Below are positions 1-6,019 of a stretch of DNA of 6,249 nt, in pieces. The notes under the pieces were generated by a model, which worked only from the letters and a program-made list of their open reading frames with translations, searched no databases and was not told the origin of the DNA. The stretch covers positions 1 through 6,249 of the forward strand of contig JALWME010000048.1 of the NCBI GenBank assembly GCA_027083995.1, read 5' to 3'. The stretch's first letter is position 1; the number at the start of each line of letters is the position of its first letter. Source of the DNA: Sulfurovum sp. GTDB taxonomy: Bacteria; Campylobacterota; Campylobacteria; Campylobacterales; Sulfurovaceae. The position numbers and the translations under genes are program-made.

Positions 1-404
1 ATGTCACGTCCTGTGGTAAACTGACGTTTTTCATAGAACTCTTTTTTGTTAGGCAGGTAGGATTTGGGTACGACACCGAGCACTTTTGCGTTTTGAATGA
101 CTGCTGCACAGTTGTAGAGCCTATCGGCTTCAAAGACAGCTATACCGATAATAGCGATGGTATTAGTATTTTCAATATTTTTTAATATATAAGCAAGTGC
201 ATCATTTTGTGAGGCTATGAGTGTCTGGTTCATCAGAAGGTCACTGGCAGTGTATCCTGTAAGTGTTAGCTCTGGAAATACAATGACACAAACCTCTTTG
301 TTCTGAGCCTCTTTAATAAGTGTTAAAGTCTCTTTGGCATTTTTGCTAGGATTGCCTACAATGGTTTTATTGACTGCTGATGCAACTCTGTAATATCCAA
401 ACAT
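1..404 (-). CDS. nadE: Glutamine-dependent NAD+ synthetase, N-terminal part (cut by window edge)
   Basis: Makes NAD+ from deamido-NAD+ and ATP in the cytosol, using ammonia released from glutamine. Only the first 134 codons are present. They form the start of the nitrilase-type glutaminase domain; the catalytic Cys and the whole synthetase domain lie beyond base 1. Visible motifs are VFPELTLTGY (residues 42-51), with E45 as the likely catalytic glutamate, and VVPKSYLPNKKEFYEKRQ (111-128), with K114 as the likely catalytic lysine. The second motif closely matches the Mycobacterium tuberculosis glutamine-dependent NadE as I remember it, which favours NadE over other carbon-nitrogen hydrolases. 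The start is supported by GGGAAG six bases upstream (plus-strand 411-416). It follows the cyclophilin gene on the same strand after 56 bases with no obvious terminator, so cotranscription is likely. A generic nitrilase-family amidase is the alternative, less likely. Confidence 0.9.
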   Translation of the reverse strand, partial: MFGYYRVASAVNKTIVGNPSKNAKETLTLIKEAQNKEVCVIVFPELTLTGYTASDLLMNQTLIASQNDALAYILKNIENTNTIAIIGIAVFEADRLYNCAAVIQNAKVLGVVPKSYLPNKKEFYEKRQFTTGRD

Positions 405-410
405 ACAACG

Positions 411-454
411 CTTCCCTTTTTCATATATGTGTTCCGCCTCGAAAAAGGAGGAAC
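411..454 (-). promoter_or_regulatory. Possible RNA structure covering the nadE ribosome binding site
   Basis: In the minus-strand transcript, CCUUUUUC (from plus 441-448) is perfectly complementary to GAAAAAGG (plus 415-422), with 18 bases between them. The second arm runs into the nadE Shine-Dalgarno GGGAAG (411-416). A competing local hairpin pairs GUUCC with GGAAC (450-454 and 431-435) plus CC with GG after one mismatch, and it shares bases 447-448 with the first structure. The two folds are therefore mutually exclusive. There is no U-tract, so it is not an intrinsic terminator. Regulation is inference; the complementarity is seen. Confidence 0.3.
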
Positions 455-460
455 GAGTGA

Positions 461-982
461 TTACGCTCTAGAAGCTACAATCTCAATAGACTCAATCACA
501 TCATCTTGTTTGATAGTATCCAGTACCATAAAACTATCTGTATCATCTTCTTCTATGGCACCAAAAACTGTATGTACACCATCTAAATGAGGGGTAGGTA
601 CAAAGGTAATGAAAAACTGGCTCCCTCCTGTATTTGGGCCGGCATGTGCCATAGAGAGTGTACCACGTCTGTGTGGCTCTAAACTCGTATCAGTTTCACA
701 GTCAATATTCCAGCCTGGTCCACCAGTTCCTGCCATAGCAGGGTTGTCTTTAGAGTGTGGACAGCCACCTTGAGCCATAAAATTATCTATAACTCTATGG
801 AATTTTAAGCCATTATAGAAACCTTCATTGGCTAAGTGTGCAAAGTTTGCCACTGTATTGGGTGCATCTTCAGCATAAAGTTTTACCCAGATGTTTCCTT
901 TTGAAGTGTTGATTTTAGCGTAGTTGTATGTCTCCATGACATCTTGAGGGATGTCATATCTCTTAGTATCGTTTCCAAACAT
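461..982 (-). CDS. Cyclophilin-type peptidyl-prolyl cis-trans isomerase
   Basis: Catalyses cis-trans isomerisation of X-Pro bonds during protein folding. The protein has 173 residues and one cyclophilin domain from about residue 20 to the end. It has no signal peptide or membrane segment, so it is probably cytosolic, like E. coli PpiB. Core motifs are [13 protein letters not shown] (61-73) and GGSQFFIT (119-126). By alignment to human CypA, R63, F68, M69, Q71, Q122, F124, L133 and H137 match R55, F60, M61, Q63, Q111, F113, L122 and H126. The CypA W121 position is His132 (TPHLDG), so the protein should bind cyclosporin poorly while keeping the catalytic Arg. The start is supported by AAGGA nine bases upstream (plus 992-996); Met16 is a less likely alternative. 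It is transcribed divergently from pyrF and lies upstream of nadE. Confidence 0.93.
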   Translation of the reverse strand: MFGNDTKRYDIPQDVMETYNYAKINTSKGNIWVKLYAEDAPNTVANFAHLANEGFYNGLKFHRVIDNFMAQGGCPHSKDNPAMAGTGGPGWNIDCETDTSLEPHRRGTLSMAHAGPNTGGSQFFITFVPTPHLDGVHTVFGAIEEDDTDSFMVLDTIKQDDVIESIEIVASRA

Positions 983-1005
983 TGTGTTTAGTCCTTAATT
1001 AGTTA

Positions 1006-1034
1006 TTTTAAAGTATAATTATACCACTTTAAAA
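1006..1034. promoter_or_regulatory. Symmetrical divergent promoter between the cyclophilin gene and pyrF
   Basis: Bases 1013-1024 form a perfect 12-bp palindrome, GTATAATTATAC. It gives TATAAT on the plus strand (1014-1019) and on the minus strand (1018-1023), so the two -10 boxes overlap. Expected starts are near 1026 for pyrF and near 1011 for the cyclophilin gene, leaving leaders of about 23 and 29 bases that contain the ribosome binding sites. A perfect 9-bp inverted repeat, TTTTAAAGT (1006-1014) and ACTTTAAAA (1026-1034), brackets the box with its centre at 1020, 1.5 bases off the palindrome centre. This could be an operator. No convincing -35 is seen, as is usual for sigma-70 promoters in this phylum. 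Confidence 0.6.
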
Positions 1035-1048
1035 CTAAGGGAAGTGAA

Positions 1049-1741
1049 ATGGAACTATGTGTTGCCCTCGATTTAGCATCTGTAGAAGAAAATTTGGCAC
1101 TCGCCGAGTCACTTAAGCATTATAATATATGGATAAAAGTAGGGTTTCGTACCTACATTCGTGATGGTAAAGATTTTATAGTGGCATTAAAAAAGATAAA
1201 TCCAAATTTCAAGATATTTCTTGATTTGAAACTCTACGACATCCCTAACACCATGGCTGATGCGGCAGAAGAGATAGCCAAGCTTGGTGTAGATATGTTT
1301 AACATTCATGCCAGTGCAGGTGCAGTAGCTATGAAAACAGTGATGCAGAGACTTAGTAGTTATAAAACACGTCCTTTGGTTTTAGCTGTCACAGCACTCA
1401 CATCTTTTGATGAAAAGAGCTTTAAAGAAGTGTATGAAAAAAATATAGATGAAAAGGCACAGCAGTTTGCCCAAATGGCCTATGAAAATGGACTAGATGG
1501 GGTAGTATGTGCAACTTGTGAAAGCAGGGCTATTAAAGATATAACTTCAAATGACTTCATTACACTCTGTCCAGGCATACGCCCTTTTGGAGAAGATGCT
1601 GAAGACCAACAGCGTGTCGCTACACTTGAACTGGCATATAAAGAGGGAGTAGATTACCCTGTAGTGGGACGTCCTATATATAAAGATGCAAATCCACAAC
1701 AAAAAGTCGAAGATATTTTGAAAGTCATGGCTGCTTTTTAA
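1049..1741 (+). CDS. pyrF: Orotidine 5'-phosphate decarboxylase
   Basis: Converts OMP to UMP, the last step of de novo pyrimidine synthesis; cytosolic TIM barrel, active as a dimer. The 230 residues are full length for the short bacterial form. The family signature [10 protein letters not shown] (59-68) carries the catalytic Asp-Lys-Asp set D59, K61 and D64. D8 (VALDLAS) and K30 (IKVG) complete the first two strands. The phosphate-gripping end is present as [16 protein letters not shown] (175-190) and VVGRPI (205-210) with R208. AAGGGA lies six bases before the ATG (1037-1042), which fixes the start. It is divergent from the cyclophilin gene. Its last 17 bases overlap the end of a small convergent gene on the other strand, and no intrinsic terminator is visible after it. 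Confidence 0.97.
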   Translation: MELCVALDLASVEENLALAESLKHYNIWIKVGFRTYIRDGKDFIVALKKINPNFKIFLDLKLYDIPNTMADAAEEIAKLGVDMFNIHASAGAVAMKTVMQRLSSYKTRPLVLAVTALTSFDEKSFKEVYEKNIDEKAQQFAQMAYENGLDGVVCATCESRAIKDITSNDFITLCPGIRPFGEDAEDQQRVATLELAYKEGVDYPVVGRPIYKDANPQQKVEDILKVMAAF

Positions 1742-1853
1742 TCTCTTTTTTTTCTTTTGTCATACGTACAGCATCGTCCATACCTTGCATCATAAGGTAA
1801 ACGCCTGTCCCGAAGAGAATCAATACAATAAGTGGTGCCAGTTTTTGAAACAT
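1725..1853 (-). CDS. Small single-pass membrane protein, function unknown
   Basis: Encodes 42 residues: a short N-terminus (MFQK), one hydrophobic helix at about residues 5-23 ([19 protein letters not shown]), then a charged tail ending in a Lys/Glu-rich stretch (residues 31-42, [15 protein letters not shown]). The positive tail predicts an N-out, C-in orientation, although Lys4 argues weakly the other way. A strong Shine-Dalgarno GAAGGA sits six bases upstream (plus 1860-1865). AT-rich -10-like hexamers on the minus strand (TATAGT at 1878-1883 or TATAAA at 1885-1890) could start a short leader. It converges on pyrF and overlaps its last 17 bases. I do not recognise a family. The ribosome binding site, spacing and helix-plus-charged-tail design make it more than a chance reading frame, but no homology could be tested here. 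Confidence 0.6.
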   Translation of the reverse strand: MFQKLAPLIVLILFGTGVYLMMQGMDDAVRMTKEKKEIKKQP

Positions 1854-1944
1854 CTGTTTTCCTTCAATAAAATATCAACTATAATTTATAAGGTATAGTA
1901 GCAAAAAATCTCTTTTTTTAAGCTCTAGTTTAAGCCAAATGCAT

Positions 1945-1950
1945 TATAAT
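1945..1950 (+). promoter_or_regulatory. -10 box of the tRNA-Ser promoter
   Basis: A consensus TATAAT lies at 1945-1950, followed by a C-rich stretch (CCCACTC). Initiation about seven bases later (near 1957) would leave a leader of roughly 12 bases before the mature tRNA. A GC-rich discriminator after the -10 is typical of stable-RNA promoters under stringent control; that regulation is inferred. No clear -35 hexamer is present. Confidence 0.6.
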
Positions 1951-1968
1951 CCCACTCACAAATCAGAT

Positions 1969-2059
1969 GGACAGTTGGGAGAGCTGGTTTAATCCGCGCC
2001 CCTGCTAAGGGTGTGTAGCTTCACGGCTACCGAGGGTTCGAATCCCTCACTGTCCGCCA
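1969..2059 (+). tRNA. tRNA-Ser, anticodon GCU (reads AGC/AGU)
   Basis: The full cloverleaf can be drawn. Acceptor stem GGACAGT (1969-1975) pairs with ACTGTCC (2049-2055), seven of seven. The D stem is GGA with TCC (1978-1980, 1993-1995). Anticodon stem CGCCC (1997-2001) pairs with GGGTG (2009-2013) with one G-U, enclosing the loop CTGCTAA, so the anticodon is GCT at 2004-2006. The long variable arm expected of class II tRNAs has a five-bp stem, GTAGC (2015-2019) with GCTAC (2026-2030). The T stem is GAGGG with CCCTC (2032-2036, 2044-2048) around TTCGAAT. The discriminator is G2056 and CCA is encoded (2057-2059). The long variable arm and anticodon make serine unambiguous. Confidence 0.97.
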
Positions 2060-2194
2060 CAAAATATAACCCCCATAAGCAAAATTGTTTAGAATATCCC
2101 TTGGAACATAGACACTAAAAGTAGCATTATGCAGAGACAGAAATTCCAAATCTATGTGTGTAGGTTTACATTAAATTTTAGAGACAATCAACAA

Positions 2195-2226
2195 CCCGCG
2201 ACCTAAGAATCGGGGAATTATTTCCC
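2195..2226 (+). other. Two overlapping, mutually exclusive hairpins before the GGDEF-EAL gene
   Basis: Hairpin A pairs CCC(G)CGA (2195-2201, one bulged G) with TCGGGG (2210-2215) around an 8-base loop. Hairpin B pairs GGGAA (2213-2217) with TTCCC (2222-2226) around a 4-base loop. Both use the G run at 2213-2215, so only one can form at a time. No T-tract follows. They lie in the otherwise featureless AT-rich 220-bp gap between tRNA-Ser and the downstream gene. The consensus of known cyclic-di-GMP riboswitches is not seen. Function unknown. Confidence 0.3.
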
Positions 2227-2268
2227 AATTGGATTAAAAATAGTGCTGAGTTGTAAAGAATACTATAC

Positions 2269-2274
2269 TATAAT
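2269..2274 (+). promoter_or_regulatory. -10 box abutting the GGDEF-EAL start codon
   Basis: A consensus TATAAT at 2269-2274 ends only five bases before the ATG at 2280. Normal initiation six to seven bases downstream would fall on or next to that A, giving a leaderless mRNA. No Shine-Dalgarno is seen upstream of the ATG. No clear -35 is present. Confidence 0.45.
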
Positions 2275-2279
2275 ACTTT

Positions 2280-4541
2280 ATGAAAATTATGACTATACTA
2301 AGAAACATCAATGTATTTCGGAAAGTAGACCAATCTATCGTTGAAAGTTTATATCATTTGTCAATACGAAGTTTTCCTGTCAATATTTTATTATCTATTA
2401 TAGTCACTATTGCACTATATCCTCTTTTGAAGTTTAAAATCATTATATGGCTTATTTTATTTTCAGTTTTGAGTCTGTTTCGTTATTACAATTTATATCT
2501 CTATAAAAAGCAGCCTCATCAATATAGTACACAAATATGGCATAAACGCTTTGCTATTCAGGCTATATTTAATGGGATGATATACACCTCTCTTGGTCTT
2601 TACTATATTCATTATGTTGACGCTTATTATCAACTCTTTATTGTCGCGGTACTTTTAGGTTTGGCTTCTGGATCAGTGTCATCACTATTTCAAGATATAC
2701 GTTTATCTCTAACCTTTATAAATATAATTTTGGTTCCACTTATTATTACACTACCGTTTTTAGAGCAAATGCCACTAAATTATATCATTGCTATAACCTT
2801 ACTTATTCACTGTATTGCCCAGGCAGTTACTCTCTACAGTATGTATAAACAAAAACAACAAATCATTGCACTCGAATCAAAACATACAGTTTTGCAAAAT
2901 CTTTTCAAAAATGCTCCACTTGGGATATTTACCTATAATGAAAAACTGGAAATACTAGATAGCAATACACATCTAAGTAAACTATTTGACCATAGTACCC
3001 AAAGTATTGTGGGGACGAAGCTGTATGATTTACCCGATACACGTGGCATCAATACTTTTTCTGATATATTTGTAGAGGGAATACAATCTTACGAAGGTCC
3101 CTATATATCACTCAATGGAAAACATTTTTGGATAGAAGCAAAGGCCTTTCCCTACTCTGATGAAAATGACAATATACAAGGTGGTGTAGGTATCATAGAA
3201 GACAAAACAAAAGAACATAATGCCTTAAAAGAGCTTGAATACATGGTAAAACATGATGTGTTAACTGGACTTTTGAACCGTAGAGGGTTTAGACTATACC
3301 TAAATACATTGGTCAAAAAACCTGAACATCAAAAATGCTATTCCATACTTTTTTACTTAGACTTAGATCAATTTAAAGGTATTAATGACTCATTGGGACA
3401 TCCAGTAGGTGATGAAGTACTACTGGCTGTTTCAAGACGTTTACAAGAAACATTAAAAAATAAATCCAAAATAGGTAGGTTAGGGGGAGATGAATTTGTT
3501 GTTGTCGTACCTTGTGTATCAGAAGATATCAATATAGTCGAAGATGAGAGTCGAAATTATATTCAAAAAATACAAAATATATTTTCAAAACCATATATGA
3601 TTAAAGAGATGCATTTGCATATAAAATCTAGTATGGGTATAGTGGTAATAAAACCTGGTACTAGAAATATAGAGGAGATTATCCGTCATGCAGATCTTGC
3701 AATGTATCAGGCCAAAAATGACAGTTCACATGTCTCATATTATGATACATCTTTAGACAACAGACAAAAAAACCTCTTTTTGCTTCAACATGACCTAGCC
3801 TATGCTACCAAACACAACCAACTGGAACTCTTTTTCCAACCCATTGTCAAAATGCAGGACGAAAGACTCTACTCTGCAGAACTTCTGCTTAGATGGACAC
3901 ATCCTTCTCGGGGGTTACTCTCTCCTGAAGAGTTTATACCTATTGCAATAAAAGCTGGTTTTTTGTCAGAAATCACCTGGTGGCTTGTAGATAAAGTATG
4001 CCAACAGATATCTCAATGGAAACATGATGGAAAGTGGAAATTGGATTATGTTTCTATTAATATCAATGCAAAACAATTTTTAGAGATGGATTTTGCAAAA
4101 CTGTTTCTTGCAAAGCTAAAATCATATGATATAAAAACTTCGGAAATTATGTTAGAAATAACTGAGCGTTCACTTATTGATCATTTTTCCGCCACACAAG
4201 GAGTCATTAATGATTTGAAATCTTATGGCATCAAATGTGCCATTGATGATTTTGGTATTGGGTATTCGTCTCTCTCATATCTTAAGAAGCTCTCTTTTCA
4301 TACACTAAAGATAGATAGAGAATTTGTAAAAGACATCATGCATAAACCTAAAGATGTTGCACTCATGGATACTATATTGGATATTGGGCGTCAATTTGAT
4401 TATAATATTATAATCGAAGGTTTAGAGAATGAGAAACAAAAAAAGTTATTGCTCCAACTTAGTGATGAACTTAGCTATCAAGGGTATTACTTTTCTAAGC
4501 CCTTGCATGCAGATGAGTTTACTAAAAAGTTTTTAAATTAA
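2280..4541 (+). CDS. Membrane-bound PAS-GGDEF-EAL cyclic-di-GMP cyclase/phosphodiesterase
   Basis: A 753-residue inner-membrane signalling protein. Six hydrophobic helices (about 32-50, 53-70, 91-112, 115-137, 143-162, 167-188) form a MASE-like sensor of unknown ligand. A PAS domain follows (about 200-310), then GGDEF (about 320-490) and EAL (about 498-753). The GGDEF domain looks active: DVLTGLLNRRGF (326-337), metal Asp361 in DLDQFKGIND, and an intact GGDEF at 402-406. The inhibitory I-site RxxD is absent; residues 393-396 read KNKS. The EAL domain also looks complete: E534 (motif written ELL, AELLLRW), N594, E626 (LEITE), DDFG at 656-659, K677, E713, and QGYYFSKPL near the end. It could therefore both make and degrade cyclic-di-GMP. 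The ATG at 2280 has no Shine-Dalgarno; Met4 is another possible start. It stands alone between tRNA-Ser and the convergent rpiB operon. Confidence 0.93.
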   Translation: MKIMTILRNINVFRKVDQSIVESLYHLSIRSFPVNILLSIIVTIALYPLLKFKIIIWLILFSVLSLFRYYNLYLYKKQPHQYSTQIWHKRFAIQAIFNGMIYTSLGLYYIHYVDAYYQLFIVAVLLGLASGSVSSLFQDIRLSLTFINIILVPLIITLPFLEQMPLNYIIAITLLIHCIAQAVTLYSMYKQKQQIIALESKHTVLQNLFKNAPLGIFTYNEKLEILDSNTHLSKLFDHSTQSIVGTKLYDLPDTRGINTFSDIFVEGIQSYEGPYISLNGKHFWIEAKAFPYSDENDNIQGGVGIIEDKTKEHNALKELEYMVKHDVLTGLLNRRGFRLYLNTLVKKPEHQKCYSILFYLDLDQFKGINDSLGHPVGDEVLLAVSRRLQETLKNKSKIGRLGGDEFVVVVPCVSEDINIVEDESRNYIQKIQNIFSKPYMIKEMHLHIKSSMGIVVIKPGTRNIEEIIRHADLAMYQAKNDSSHVSYYDTSLDNRQKNLFLLQHDLAYATKHNQLELFFQPIVKMQDERLYSAELLLRWTHPSRGLLSPEEFIPIAIKAGFLSEITWWLVDKVCQQISQWKHDGKWKLDYVSININAKQFLEMDFAKLFLAKLKSYDIKTSEIMLEITERSLIDHFSATQGVINDLKSYGIKCAIDDFGIGYSSLSYLKKLSFHTLKIDREFVKDIMHKPKDVALMDTILDIGRQFDYNIIIEGLENEKQKKLLLQLSDELSYQGYYFSKPLHADEFTKKFLN

Positions 4542-4592
4542 AACACACTTTGCATTTGAATTTAGGTTGTGATTATCGCCCAAAAAGGTTGA

Positions 4593-5051
4593 TTAGTCCA
4601 AATCCGAACCAAAAGTACAAGCCTCTATCTTCGCTACACGCATCGTGTGTCTGCCACCTTCAAACTCTGTAGAAGCAAAGACTTCTATCATATCTTCTAT
4701 GACACCTTTGCCTACGATACGTTCACCAAAACAGAGAATATTTGCATCATTGTGTTGGCGTGTGAGTTTTGCTGTGTAGTGGTCATGACAAAGTGCTGCA
4801 CGGATACCTGGTACTTTGTTTGCTGCTATGCTTATGCCTATACCTGTGCCACAGATGAGTATGCCAAAGCTTCCTTCATCAGCCAGTACAGCCTCTGCAC
4901 ATTTTTTGGCAAAATCAGGGTAGTCTACACGGTCAGCAGAGTCAGGTCCAAGGTCTATGATTTTATGTCCCAGCTCCTGGACAAAGTCTTTTACATATGC
5001 TTTAAGTGCATAGCCTGCATGGTCTGTTGCGATGTAAAATTTCTTTGACAT
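4593..5051 (-). CDS. rpiB: Ribose-5-phosphate isomerase B
   Basis: Interconverts ribose 5-phosphate and ribulose 5-phosphate in the non-oxidative pentose phosphate pathway; cytosolic. The 152 residues, starting at MSKKFYIATDHAG, match the usual RpiB length. Signatures include DHAG (10-13), DYPDFA (43-48), ICGTGIGISIAANK (66-79) with the catalytic Cys67 and Thr69, RQHND (98-102) with His100, and EGGRH near the C-terminus, all close to E. coli RpiB. An in-frame ATG seven codons upstream (5072) overlaps the lepB stop as TAATG but has no ribosome binding site. The chosen ATG has AAGGA eight bases upstream (plus 5060-5064) and fits the family N-terminus. It is last in the folD-lepB-rpiB operon, 20 bases after lepB, and converges on the GGDEF-EAL gene across 51 bases with no visible terminator. 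The lacA/galactose-isomerase relative is an alternative label; the Cys67 motif fits RpiB. Confidence 0.94.
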   Translation of the reverse strand: MSKKFYIATDHAGYALKAYVKDFVQELGHKIIDLGPDSADRVDYPDFAKKCAEAVLADEGSFGILICGTGIGISIAANKVPGIRAALCHDHYTAKLTRQHNDANILCFGERIVGKGVIEDMIEVFASTEFEGGRHTMRVAKIEACTFGSDLD

Positions 5052-5071
5052 TATAAATTTCCTTTCTCTCA

Positions 5072-6019
5072 TTACTCGATAGGTGCTTCAAGCTGTATAG
5101 AATCAATACGCCTACCCACACGACCCCATCTAATGGTATAGCGTTGCTTGTTCCACAAGCTTTTACAAGCTTCTGAACTTATATCCATGTCTGGACATAC
5201 ACGTTTAAGTTTATCGTGGTCTTTCCCGCTACCATTTTGACCATTAAGTACACGATTATAAGAACGAAATTCAAGACTCATATAGATAAGCCAGGGTTTT
5301 CCTACGATGAGTTTATAGGGAACCGAACCCCAGATTCTACTATCACTGGAATTATCTCGATTATCGCCTATCATATAGTAGTGGTCTGGTTCTACTTTTT
5401 TGTAAAATAGATGACCCTGTGTGCCATCAGGATGAGTGATTCGTCTTACAGACATATCAATTTTTTTATTGTAGTTATAGTTGGCAGTAAGATATTCAAA
5501 AGATGTATGTCCCTCTGGTGTGTACTGTATACCAGGATATTTATCCATATAAGGGTTAACTACCCAAAGTTTATCGTATATGGAAACTATTTTTTCTTTA
5601 GGATAATTTGCTTTGATATATTCATTTCCTTCATTAAAATGAATCATGAGTTTTTTATCTCCATAGAGTAGCTCGTCTCCACCTACTGCTACACAGCGTT
5701 TAACGTAGTGTACTTTCGGTGTTTTCGGATTACGGAAGATAACGATGTCTTCTCTTTGGGGACGAGGACCTTCTATGAGGTGTCCATTGTTGTTAAAATC
5801 AGGAAGCAGGGGTATCTCTAACCAAGGTAAATGAGGCGTTGGAATACCATATGAAAACTTCTTGGCAAAAAGAAAATCACCGATGAGTTGCGTACGCTTC
5901 ATAGATCCAGAAGGGATAACAAAAGATTGTGCAACAAAGAAGATAAGGAATAAAACGATGAGAATAGTTCCTGTCCAAGAGCTTGCAAAACGGCTAAACG
6001 CAGATAAAAATTTTTTCAT
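5072..6019 (-). CDS. lepB: Signal peptidase I
   Basis: Cleaves signal peptides from exported pre-proteins at the outer face of the inner membrane, using a Ser-Lys dyad. From MKKFLSAF the protein has 315 residues: one membrane helix (about 16-34), then box B IPSGSM (35-40) with nucleophile Ser39 and LIGDFLFAKKFSYG after it. Box D is EDIVIFRNP...YVKR with the general-base Lys107. Box E is GDNRDNSSDSRIWG (218-231). A C-terminal region of about 80 residues after box E carries Cys275 and Cys285. A longer reading frame of 32 more codons exists, but it lies entirely inside folD. The chosen ATG overlaps the folD stop (TAATG, sharing base 6019), has a weak AAAGG ten bases upstream (plus 6030-6034), and begins with a typical short basic N-terminus, so translation is probably coupled to folD. 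Confidence 0.95.
   Translation of the reverse strand: MKKFLSAFSRFASSWTGTILIVLFLIFFVAQSFVIPSGSMKRTQLIGDFLFAKKFSYGIPTPHLPWLEIPLLPDFNNNGHLIEGPRPQREDIVIFRNPKTPKVHYVKRCVAVGGDELLYGDKKLMIHFNEGNEYIKANYPKEKIVSIYDKLWVVNPYMDKYPGIQYTPEGHTSFEYLTANYNYNKKIDMSVRRITHPDGTQGHLFYKKVEPDHYYMIGDNRDNSSDSRIWGSVPYKLIVGKPWLIYMSLEFRSYNRVLNGQNGSGKDHDKLKRVCPDMDISSEACKSLWNKQRYTIRWGRVGRRIDSIQLEAPIE

Noticed and set aside
356..424. Upstream 22-codon frame starting at 424 and overlapping the nadE start
   Set aside because: Weak ribosome binding site and no attenuator-like codon runs. The ATG falls within the arm of the proposed hairpin and is probably incidental.
1740..1920. AATCTCTTTTTTT occurring at about 1740 and 1907, flanking the small membrane gene
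   Set aside because: Low-complexity T-rich sequence in an AT-rich genome; no inverted ends or target duplication to suggest a mobile element.
2129..2206. 25-codon open frame after tRNA-Ser
   Set aside because: No ribosome binding site, no recognisable composition or domain, and short enough to be chance.
2180..2235. Minus-strand GGTCGCGGGTT with a preceding GATTCTTA, resembling the anticodon and T-arm part of a tRNA
   Set aside because: There is no matching 3' T stem, acceptor stem or D arm. At best it is a decayed fragment; I could not separate it from chance.
1969..2280. Integration site (attachment duplication) at the 3' end of tRNA-Ser
   Set aside because: No second copy of the tRNA 3' end and no integrase gene were found within the window.
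2060..2280. Cyclic-di-GMP riboswitch upstream of the GGDEF-EAL gene
   Set aside because: The conserved cores of known cyclic-di-GMP riboswitches are not present, and the likely promoter leaves no leader.
4647..5048. 133-codon open frame on the plus strand opposite rpiB
   Set aside because: It lies wholly antisense to a well-conserved rpiB, is rich in Cys and Tyr in a way typical of reverse-frame reading, and shows no domain.
5216..5671. Two plus-strand open frames opposite lepB
   Set aside because: Both are antisense shadows of lepB, which has all its catalytic boxes on the other strand.
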